Below are positions 6,558-12,537 of a stretch of DNA of 12,537 nt, in pieces. The DNA comes from Bacteroidales bacterium. Lineage in GTDB: Bacteria; Bacteroidota; Bacteroidia; Bacteroidales; UBA3824. Location: positions 1 through 12,537 of the forward strand of contig JAGCNK010000124.1 of assembly GCA_017645985.1 (NCBI GenBank), in the 5' to 3' direction. The position numbers were made by a program, and so were the translations under genes. Below the pieces are notes generated by a model. That model was not told the origin of the DNA. It did not search any database and saw only the letters and a list, made by a program, of their open reading frames with translations. The number at the start of each line of letters is the position of its first letter. The first letter of the stretch is position 1.

Positions 6558-8831
6558 ATGAAACTATCGGTTAAAGAAATCGCTGATATTGTCAACGCAC
6601 AGAAAGTTACAGGTGGCGCCGAACTCTACGCCGACCAAATGATACTAAGGGCAGCCACTGCCGCCGTCCTCCCCCACTCGGTCTATTTCGACCTCAGAAA
6701 GTTCAAAGATCCGCCAAACGCCATCAGCCGCATGCACCAGCTCGGCGTCAGAATCTTTGTGCACGCCGAACCGCTCCAAGAGCAGCCGTTCAGCGACTCT
6801 GTATATATAAAGGTGAGCAACATCAACACCGCCATCAACCAGTACATCTCCGAAGTGATAGCCCGCTACCAAGGCACTGTGATCGCAGTACCCAACCGCA
6901 ACGGACACTGCTGCGTCAAGGACTGGATGGCGCTTCTGCTCAAAAACTCAGCCAACGTTTTTGCCACCGCCCACTACACGTCTGAATTGGATTTTCTCGA
7001 AAACGTGAGCCTTTTGGACAACTCTTACGACATTGCCGTATGCCAGATTCCCGACCACTACGAATACACGTCGGTAGCCGCCATCGAACAGGCCGACACC
7101 GTAAGTTTCAAAGAGGAGGAGTTCGCTATCTCGTTCAGCAAGTCAGAGTCTTTCACCACCATCAGCATATCGCAGTTCCAGTCGGAATATCCCGCCATAG
7201 TGCAGATTCCATTTTGCGACACCGAACATGCGCAGGATGCCGCCCAGTGCCTATGCTACCTGCTCAAGCAGAACCTTTACATTCCATCGGTTCACAACCC
7301 GGTTTTCAAATCGCTCGAGATTCCCGACCCGCTCATCAAGATGCGCAACGGCGATTTCAACATCGGCATAGTGTCTTGTTTCTCGTCTAAGAACAATATC
7401 TACGCCATCTGCAAGTGTTTCGACTTTATGGCTCGTCAGCATCAGTTCAACTCGCTCACTGCCGTAATAGCCAAGCCCGACTTTGAAACCCTCACCAAAG
7501 ACGACTTCTTTGCCAAGCTCTTTTTTGCCGCACGTGGCTGCGGTATCTCGCGTATTGTGTTCATCGGATATTTCGAACCAATTCCTCACAACGAGTTTAT
7601 ACGTATCACCAAATACGACACCATACAGGACTTCACCGACAACTTCTCCGAACAGGGCTACGAAGGCGGAGGAATCCTGCTCAAGGGCGAATGTTACGAC
7701 GATTTTGCCGACGCATTCGACTTTTTCCACACCGGCAACCACGACACCGTGCTCGAGGTCAGTCTCAACGCTCTGAAACACAACCTCAACTATTACCGCG
7801 CACTTTTGGACAACAAGACCAAAATGATTGCCATGGTTAAGGCCAACTGCTACGGCAGCGGCAGTTTCCAGATAGCCAATATGCTGCAAAACAACGGCGT
7901 GGACTATCTCTGCGTGGCTTTTGCCGAGGAAGGAATCGCCCTCCGTCGCGCCAACATACGCATGCCCATAATGGTAATGAACTACGACGGACGCAACTAC
8001 AAGCAGATTATCAACTACCGTCTCGAACCCGTGCTGTTCTCCTCTGAGCGCACTCTCCGCCTCATCGAGATTCTCAAAGAGCGCGGCATCACGAATTACC
8101 CGGTGCACGTAAAACTCGACACAGGTATGCACCGCTCGGGTTTTATGCCTCACGAGCTCGACGAGTTTTGCCAGATTGTAAACCAAAACATCGACACTAT
8201 TAATATAGTGTCAATGTTCACCCACTTTGTGGCAGCCGACGACAACCAGGAAGACAACTTCTCGCTCACACAGGTGCAGCGTTTCACCGCTATGGCCGAC
8301 ACCATCTGCCAGAAAACAGGTCTCAGCCCTATGCGCCACATCTGCAACTCGGTTGGTATCGAGCGTTTCACCGACTACCAGTTCAATATGGTACGCCTCG
8401 GCATTGGTCTCTACGGCGTAGCTTACGAGGCCACCGACCAGCTGATGGGCATCTCCAAATGGAAAACCAACATTGTGCAGATCAAACATATCGACAAGAC
8501 CGAAACCGTAGGCTACAACCGCCGAGGCAAAATCAGCCGTGATTCGCGCATAGCCCTCATTCCCGTAGGCTACGCCGACGGACTAAACCGCAAATTTGGC
8601 AACGGCAATCTTCAGGTAGAAATCAACGGACACCGCGCCCCCATCATCGGCAACATCTGTATGGACATGTGCATGGTAGACATCACCGACATTGAGTGCC
8701 GCGCCGGCGACGAGGTGGTGATATTCGACACCAACACCAAGCTAATCGAAATGGCCAACGCCATCGGCACCATCCCTTACGAGATACTCACAGGCATCTC
8801 GCCCAGGGTGGCAAGGGTTTATGTGGAATAA
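6558..8831 (+). CDS. alr: Alanine racemase fused to a degenerate MurF-like domain
   Basis: The C-terminal half (about residues 398-757) is a complete PLP-dependent alanine racemase, making D-alanine for peptidoglycan. It has MVKANCYGSG with the PLP lysine at 428, MVRLGIGLYG, the probable second catalytic base Tyr653 in VGYNRRGK, PVGYADGL and GNICMDM. The N-terminal half (about 1-397) matches MurF, the ligase that adds D-Ala-D-Ala to UDP-MurNAc-tripeptide; this MurF-Alr fusion is typical of Bacteroidetes. Here the MurF P-loop is gone: where GxxGKT is expected, the sequence reads N-R-N-G-H-C (113-118), so Gly, Lys and Thr are all replaced. The later DSYN-type motif is replaced by CFSSKNN near 272-278. 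The half is also shorter than I expect. It is probably a pseudo-ligase kept for structural or regulatory reasons, with the true MurF encoded elsewhere. The ATG at 6558 fits the promoter position and the MurF N-terminus. Confidence 0.92.
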   Translation: MKLSVKEIADIVNAQKVTGGAELYADQMILRAATAAVLPHSVYFDLRKFKDPPNAISRMHQLGVRIFVHAEPLQEQPFSDSVYIKVSNINTAINQYISEVIARYQGTVIAVPNRNGHCCVKDWMALLLKNSANVFATAHYTSELDFLENVSLLDNSYDIAVCQIPDHYEYTSVAAIEQADTVSFKEEEFAISFSKSESFTTISISQFQSEYPAIVQIPFCDTEHAQDAAQCLCYLLKQNLYIPSVHNPVFKSLEIPDPLIKMRNGDFNIGIVSCFSSKNNIYAICKCFDFMARQHQFNSLTAVIAKPDFETLTKDDFFAKLFFAARGCGISRIVFIGYFEPIPHNEFIRITKYDTIQDFTDNFSEQGYEGGGILLKGECYDDFADAFDFFHTGNHDTVLEVSLNALKHNLNYYRALLDNKTKMIAMVKANCYGSGSFQIANMLQNNGVDYLCVAFAEEGIALRRANIRMPIMVMNYDGRNYKQIINYRLEPVLFSSERTLRLIEILKERGITNYPVHVKLDTGMHRSGFMPHELDEFCQIVNQNIDTINIVSMFTHFVAADDNQEDNFSLTQVQRFTAMADTICQKTGLSPMRHICNSVGIERFTDYQFNMVRLGIGLYGVAYEATDQLMGISKWKTNIVQIKHIDKTETVGYNRRGKISRDSRIALIPVGYADGLNRKFGNGNLQVEINGHRAPIIGNICMDMCMVDITDIECRAGDEVVIFDTNTKLIEMANAIGTIPYEILTGISPRVARVYVE

Positions 8832-8871
8832 GACACAACGGCAGTTCAAGTCCAAAAGATAATAAAAAAAC

Positions 8872-8910
8872 ATCCCGCAGAGGCTCAGTCCGATAGCGGG
8901 ATTTTTTTTT
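8872..8910 (+). terminator. Intrinsic terminator after alanine racemase
   Basis: A seven-base-pair stem, ATCCCGC (8872-8878) with GCGGGAT (8896-8902), encloses a 17-base loop and runs directly into a tract of nine T (8902-8910). A run of seven A precedes the stem. It lies 41 bases after the racemase stop and separates that transcript from the sigma-like gene. The A run on the other side could let it work in both directions, but no gene converges on it here. Confidence 0.88.
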
Positions 8911-8991
8911 GAAAAATCTCCTCAAAAAAAATTTCACTTCAAAAAAAATAATTCAACAATAAAGATACAAAAAAATACAAAAATTTTCGCT

Positions 8992-8999
8992 TATCTTTG
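8992..8999 (+). promoter_or_regulatory. -7 promoter box of the sigma-like gene
   Basis: TATCTTTG followed by C matches TAnnTTTG within an extremely A-rich region between the racemase terminator and the ATG at 9039. Transcription starting a few bases after it leaves a leader of about 30-35 bases. An in-frame TTG at 8997 overlaps the box, so it cannot be the start codon. No clear -33 motif is visible in the A-rich tract upstream. Confidence 0.7.
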
Positions 9000-9038
9000 C
9001 ACAACGAAAAAACTACCTTTATACAACAAAGTAAGCCA

Positions 9039-9773
9039 ATGAGAATTTTTGGAAAAAACGAAGAAGGCGTATTCACAATGCGCATGATAACAACCATAAC
9101 CGACATTATTGTTAAGAAATACATCAAAGCCGGGTACATCAGTCCCGACAACTTTGAAGACACAAAGCAGACGATAATTGAAAAATATATAACTAAACGC
9201 GAAAGAATCGAAAGCCTGTACGACCACCGCGCCAAACCCGAGACATACGTTTCGTCGGTGCTGTACAAAATGATGCTCGAGATTCTCAGAGCAGAATCCT
9301 CAAAAGAAAGGCACTTCGGCGAATACGAGGCCGCAGTGATTAAAAAGGGACAGGGACACCAGACAACTCCGGAGGAGAAGCTTATCATCGAGAACGAAAA
9401 GAAGTATCTCGAAAAAGTGATAGCCTCTTTCGGACCTGAAGCTCCCAAGGTAAGGCTCTTTTGCAAGATGTTTTTCAGGATCAAGCCCACTCAAGCCGAC
9501 CTGGAAGACTACCTCAAACACAAGGCCAACGAAGCCACCGCCCAGCTCACGCTCATTGAAGGAAACGAACTCGACAAAGAGATATTCGACAGACTCTGCC
9601 AGATTTGCAACTCAGCCGAAAACAAAAGCAACAAACCCGACGCGGTGCGTATGTACGTAGGCAAAACCAACAGCCGGATTATTTCCCGACTAAACCTCAA
9701 CAGGCAGACCAACTACAACGAAGAATCACTCGCACTCCTGTTCGACATGCTCTACACCGACGAATATACTTAA
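9039..9773 (+). CDS. Divergent sigma-70-like protein (putative)
   Basis: The 244-residue protein has no membrane helix or signal peptide. Residues of about 20-85 follow the pattern of sigma-70 region 2: helices with a DTKQ-type Asp-x-x-Gln motif, a tyrosine-rich stretch, then ETYVSSVLYKMMLEILRAE, like the end of region 2 where sigma factors read YLxxIxxNxxxDxxR. A helix bundle at about 118-155 (LEKVIASFGPEAPKVRLFCKM, in two parts) resembles region 4 of ECF sigma factors. About 80 further C-terminal residues are not recognised. The similarity is by pattern and weak; it could be another DNA- or RNA polymerase-binding helical protein. The ATG at 9039 is used because the promoter box at 8992-8999 rules out the upstream alternative. 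The next gene, a small single-pass membrane protein 43 bases downstream with no promoter of its own, fits an anti-sigma partner. Confidence 0.72.
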   Translation: MRIFGKNEEGVFTMRMITTITDIIVKKYIKAGYISPDNFEDTKQTIIEKYITKRERIESLYDHRAKPETYVSSVLYKMMLEILRAESSKERHFGEYEAAVIKKGQGHQTTPEEKLIIENEKKYLEKVIASFGPEAPKVRLFCKMFFRIKPTQADLEDYLKHKANEATAQLTLIEGNELDKEIFDRLCQICNSAENKSNKPDAVRMYVGKTNSRIISRLNLNRQTNYNEESLALLFDMLYTDEYT

Positions 9774-9816
9774 AGGCAATATATAAGAATAGATAACCAA
9801 CGCTAACTAACAGAAA

Positions 9817-10359
9817 ATGCAAACCACCGATTATAACCAACTAGCCAGCTGCGCCGACTACCTGAACGGCTTCGGCTGTCCTTCGCCCGACGAATTTGAC
9901 CGTCTGTCCAACGACGACGAATTTGCTATGTCGGCTTCCGACATAGCCGAAATATCCGCACAGGCTCATAAGCAGCTACACAAGGATCGTACCATCATCA
10001 GCATCATTCCGCTTATCGCCATTGCGGCTGCTGCCGTGCTGGCTGTGGTTTTCTTCATTCCACAAAGCGCTTCCGACTCCACCAACACCACTGCGGCTCT
10101 CAAAACTTCGGTTCTCAGCACCACTCACTCCGACAACATCACCGCCAAAGACGGCGTGGCTGTTCTCTCGTGGGACTTCGACGCTCAAGACTCCGACACT
10201 CTAGTAATTTATGACCTCAAAGGCAATCCCCTTATCAAAAAAGAGATCTCGGGACGCTCTGCCACTGTGGCCCTCCCCGCTTCTGGCGACAGATTTCTCT
10301 TCGCTATCGAACGAAACTCATCTGAAATTATCAAAAAAGGAACAATAAAGGCGCGTTAA
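9817..10359 (+). CDS. Small single-pass membrane protein, possible anti-sigma factor
   Basis: The 180-residue protein has a cytoplasmic acidic, helical N-terminal part of about 58 residues (ADYLNGFG, then SPDEFDRL). One strong membrane helix at about 62-84 is preceded by HKQLHKDR, and a small extracytoplasmic beta-rich domain occupies about 110-180. The layout of short cytoplasmic domain, one helix and outer domain is that of ECF anti-sigma factors, and the gene lies directly after a sigma-like gene with no promoter between them. I see no zinc-binding HxxxCxxC motif and no recognisable FecR domain, so the role is inference from layout and position. The last part, with strands around TLVIYDLKGNPL and ending in KKGTIKAR, looks like a small beta-sandwich. 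Confidence 0.7.
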   Translation: MQTTDYNQLASCADYLNGFGCPSPDEFDRLSNDDEFAMSASDIAEISAQAHKQLHKDRTIISIIPLIAIAAAAVLAVVFFIPQSASDSTNTTAALKTSVLSTTHSDNITAKDGVAVLSWDFDAQDSDTLVIYDLKGNPLIKKEISGRSATVALPASGDRFLFAIERNSSEIIKKGTIKAR

Positions 10360-10415
10360 ATATCTTTTTTTTTGAAAAAAAACGCTCCACATATTTGTTG
10401 CATAGATATTTTGTG

Positions 10416-10423
10416 TATATTTG
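10416..10423 (+). promoter_or_regulatory. Promoter (-33 and -7) of the WG-repeat protein gene
   Basis: TATATTTG followed by C matches TAnnTTTG. A TTTG at 10394-10397 lies 18 bases upstream, close to the usual spacing, which makes this the best two-part promoter in the window. It drives the gene at 10501 with a leader of about 70 bases, longer than the other leaders here. Confidence 0.75.
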
Positions 10424-10431
10424 CCTTAAAA

Positions 10432-10454
10432 CACGGAGGCTATTCCCGTCCGTG
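10432..10454 (+). promoter_or_regulatory. Hairpin at the start of the 5' leader
   Basis: CACGGAGG (10432-10439) pairs with CC-G-TCCGTG (10446-10454): eight base pairs with one bulged G at 10448 and a six-base loop. It begins about nine bases after the -7 box, so it would lie at or very near the 5' end of the mRNA. No T-run follows, so it is not a terminator. A role in mRNA stability or translation control is a guess. Confidence 0.5.
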
Positions 10455-10500
10455 GCTTTAAAGACACAACATCAACCAACTTACACATATTCAAACAATT

Positions 10501-12537
10501 ATGCAGCACACGTGGGACGAATTTAGAAAAGCATACGAAAACGAACAAGTAGCAAGGCTCAATTTCTGCGACCTCTGCGAAGACCTTATGAGGCTAAAAT
10601 ATCCCGACCACAACATATTCAAATCGGCCGATATATTAGAAACCGACAAAAAAAAGGTGGATACCAATGGCAAGACTTCGGTTATCTACCTCCCAAAATT
10701 CTTCACAGACGGAGTGTCTAACTCGCGAAAGGGTCAGATTAGAAAGTCGCTCAACGACAACCTGCCCTTTATGCAAGTCAACGACATCAAGAAATGGGTG
10801 CTGTTCGTTCCCACAAAACTTTCCACCGAAGAGTCTTCATGGTGGGACAACTGGACTTCGCGTATCACCAAAGAGACCGGAACTGAGCTCACCATTTACG
10901 ACAGCAAAGCTATTTTCGCTCTGCTCAACGACTTCAAGATCACCGGCAAATGGTTTGAATCCGAGCACGAATACACTTCGAAAATCGAAGCCGACGACCT
11001 GCTTGACTTCGCACTCGACATCGAGGCCGCTGGTTCTGAGCCGAAAGCCGAGCCCGAAACCCACACCACAACAACCACAACAACCACAACCGTTACCACA
11101 CAGACAGTTAAAACTGTGTCGGCACCGCGTCCGATAGCCGAGGCTATGGCTGCACAGATGGCAGCTGCTCCTGTGGCTGCAGCCGCTCCTATTGCCGCTA
11201 CCGCTACAAACAGCGAAGAACCCACTATCGAACAGTTGGTTAACACATTCAAATTCAAACAGCTGTTTGAGGAACTTGAATTGCTGCATAAAACAAGCCT
11301 CAACCAAAAACAGAGAGAGATCTTCGACCGCCGCCGCGAGGAGAGCAAAGTGGCCAACTATCTCAACGACTTTGAGTTCGGCGACCTTTCAAACACTTCG
11401 CTCAGCGACCTTATTTACAAAGCTGACGCATACTCTGCCAAAAGCCAGTACTCCCGCGCACTTTATATATATGAATATATCAACTTCAAAGGCAACGTGG
11501 CTGCCGACCGCAAAGACGAAATAGATACCGGCATCGCCGAAAACTGCGAAAACCTCCAGTTTATGTACAAGATGATGAAGGGCGACCTGCTCTTTGCCAC
11601 ACGCGACTACATCAACGCCTACGAAGAATACGAGGAGGCTGCCGAACTAAAAGACGGCGAAAACGCCGAAGCCAACTCCAAAAAGTTTGAGGCTCAGGGC
11701 GAGGCTCTGCTCGAGGTTGGCGACTTTGCCAACGCCGCCGACTGCTTCAAAACCGCGCTCAATTACAACGTGGCAGACGACAATCTCAAAAAACGTTACG
11801 AGATTGCCAAGTCGTTAGACAAAGGAACAAACTTTTTCAAAAACAAATGGCTGCGCTGGCTCAATATATTCATCGCTCCGTTTGCATACTGGAACGCCCG
11901 TCGCAAAGATCCCAACATCAGCGAAAACGCCCACGCAAAGAAACTCCGCCGCAAGGCTTGGTGGGGCGTCATCACCGTGCTGCTGCTGCTGCTCGGCGTG
12001 GCCGCTATATTCTTCATCGGCAAGTTCATCGCCGACAAGACCACACAGCCCGAAATCGAGACACAGGCTCTGCAGACTCCCCAGGAACTGCAAATCAGTC
12101 TCGGCGACTACTATATGGCAAACTTCTCCAACGAGAATCCCCACTATATCGACAGCGCCATCACCGCATACAAACGCGCTATACGCTACGACAACACCGA
12201 CACCGCTACGCAGCGCAAATACCGCAACGCTGAAAACCGCCGCATAGCTTACATCAACGAGGTTCAGAACAACATCAACAACGACACCACCTACTTCCTG
12301 AGTATGCGCCGTCCCACCGAGGGATTGTGGCTGTTCAAATACCGCTACGACAAGTCAGACCTGTCGAAAGGCAAGTTCGGATACGCCGACACCACTGGCA
12401 AGATCGTGATTGCGCCGATGTTTGACTTCAACTACCGCAAGATGGAAGGCGCCGGCGAAACATTCTGCAACGGCAAGGCTCTGGTATGTCTCAAAGTTGG
12501 TCAGGACACCATCTACTTCCACATCGACAACAGAGGC
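10501..12537 (+). CDS. Large membrane protein: nuclease-like N-terminal domain, TPR helices, membrane helix, WG repeats (3' end missing)
   Basis: The reading frame is open for 679 codons and runs off the window end. The N-terminal domain (about 1-155) is not firmly identified. Its layout FCDLCEDLMRLKYPD, IYLPKFF, GQIRKSLNDNL and KWVLFVPTKLSTEESSWW resembles restriction-endonuclease-like domains of some bacterial defence and signalling proteins, but the expected D...(E/Q)xK site reads LPK, so activity is doubtful. A Thr/Ala-rich linker (about 180-240, nine Thr in a row at 189-197) follows. TPR-like helical pairs lie at about 301-440 (AEALLEVGDF-type spacing), a membrane helix at about 489-510, and more TPR-like helices at about 531-585. 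From about 604 on, WG-type repeats appear (GKFGYADTTGKIVIAPMFD, then FCNGKALV). The linker and first TPRs are probably cytoplasmic and the WG part outside. The gene has its own promoter and its role is unknown. Confidence 0.85.
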   Translation, partial: MQHTWDEFRKAYENEQVARLNFCDLCEDLMRLKYPDHNIFKSADILETDKKKVDTNGKTSVIYLPKFFTDGVSNSRKGQIRKSLNDNLPFMQVNDIKKWVLFVPTKLSTEESSWWDNWTSRITKETGTELTIYDSKAIFALLNDFKITGKWFESEHEYTSKIEADDLLDFALDIEAAGSEPKAEPETHTTTTTTTTTVTTQTVKTVSAPRPIAEAMAAQMAAAPVAAAAPIAATATNSEEPTIEQLVNTFKFKQLFEELELLHKTSLNQKQREIFDRRREESKVANYLNDFEFGDLSNTSLSDLIYKADAYSAKSQYSRALYIYEYINFKGNVAADRKDEIDTGIAENCENLQFMYKMMKGDLLFATRDYINAYEEYEEAAELKDGENAEANSKKFEAQGEALLEVGDFANAADCFKTALNYNVADDNLKKRYEIAKSLDKGTNFFKNKWLRWLNIFIAPFAYWNARRKDPNISENAHAKKLRRKAWWGVITVLLLLLGVAAIFFIGKFIADKTTQPEIETQALQTPQELQISLGDYYMANFSNENPHYIDSAITAYKRAIRYDNTDTATQRKYRNAENRRIAYINEVQNNINNDTTYFLSMRRPTEGLWLFKYRYDKSDLSKGKFGYADTTGKIVIAPMFDFNYRKMEGAGETFCNGKALVCLKVGQDTIYFHIDNRG
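11065..11091 (+). repeat. Three tandem 9-base units coding for nine threonines
   Basis: The unit ACCACAACA occurs three times in tandem; only the final base of the third copy differs (C for A). It lies in frame inside the Thr/Ala-rich linker of the WG-repeat protein and encodes nine consecutive threonines. Copy-number change would alter linker length in steps of three residues without a frameshift. Confidence 0.8.

Noticed and set aside
7251..8186. A 311-codon minus-strand frame inside the alanine racemase fusion
   Set aside because: It lies opposite strongly conserved racemase and MurF-like sequence and has a Val/His-rich shadow composition.
6558..8831. The racemase fusion as a fully bifunctional MurF-Alr enzyme
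   Set aside because: The MurF P-loop Gly, Lys and Thr are all replaced, so ligase activity is not supported.
10180..10359. The C-terminal end of the small membrane protein as a type IX secretion sorting domain
   Set aside because: The strand pattern is faintly similar, but the protein has an internal membrane helix and no cleavable signal peptide, so export by that route does not fit.
10365..10382. T9-G-A8 palindrome after the small membrane-protein gene, a possible terminator
   Set aside because: The stem would be only A-T pairs, apart from a short GCGTT/AACGC match further out, and no GC-rich hairpin ahead of a T-run is present. Too weak to call.

Overview
The window reads as chromosomal DNA of a Bacteroidetes member, most likely of the order Bacteroidales. 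Four observations support this: promoters of the TAnnTTTG type with A-rich leaders and no clear Shine-Dalgarno sequence, a class I fumarase, an alanine racemase carrying a MurF-like N-terminal half (a fusion typical of Bacteroidetes), and a WG-repeat protein. Nothing suggests a mobile element, CRISPR array, rRNA or tRNA. Genes are tightly packed and no stretch over 300 bases lacks a gene.

Layout. On the minus strand at the left edge lie the 5' part of a class I fumarase gene (1-453) and a two-helix membrane protein with a coiled coil (553-1566), each with its own promoter. From a divergent intergenic region, a plus-strand operon begins at 1735. It holds a small lipoprotein with an OB-fold-like pattern, a membrane protein with a periplasmic VWA-like region and a cytoplasmic FHA domain, a membrane-anchored PP2C phosphatase, and a membrane-anchored Ser/Thr kinase (ends 6524). 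Gaps are 4, 5 and 11 bases. A MurF-like/alanine racemase fusion follows at 6558 with its own promoter and ends at a strong intrinsic terminator near 8872-8910. Next come a divergent sigma-70-like protein (9039-9773) and a small single-pass membrane protein (9817-10359) that could be its anti-sigma partner. A large multidomain protein (10501 to the window end) then combines an uncharacterised, possibly nuclease-fold N-terminal domain, TPR-like helices, a membrane helix and WG repeats.

How the genes may work together. Kinase, phosphatase and FHA phosphothreonine reader form a complete writer-eraser-reader set. All three proteins are predicted to cross the inner membrane once, with extracytoplasmic regions that look like SH3, LysM-like and VWA-like modules. 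The simplest reading is an envelope-sensing phospho-signalling system. The neighbouring racemase supplies D-alanine for peptidoglycan, but its MurF-like half has lost the ATP-binding P-loop and looks catalytically dead. A functional link between the racemase and the kinase operon rests only on adjacency.
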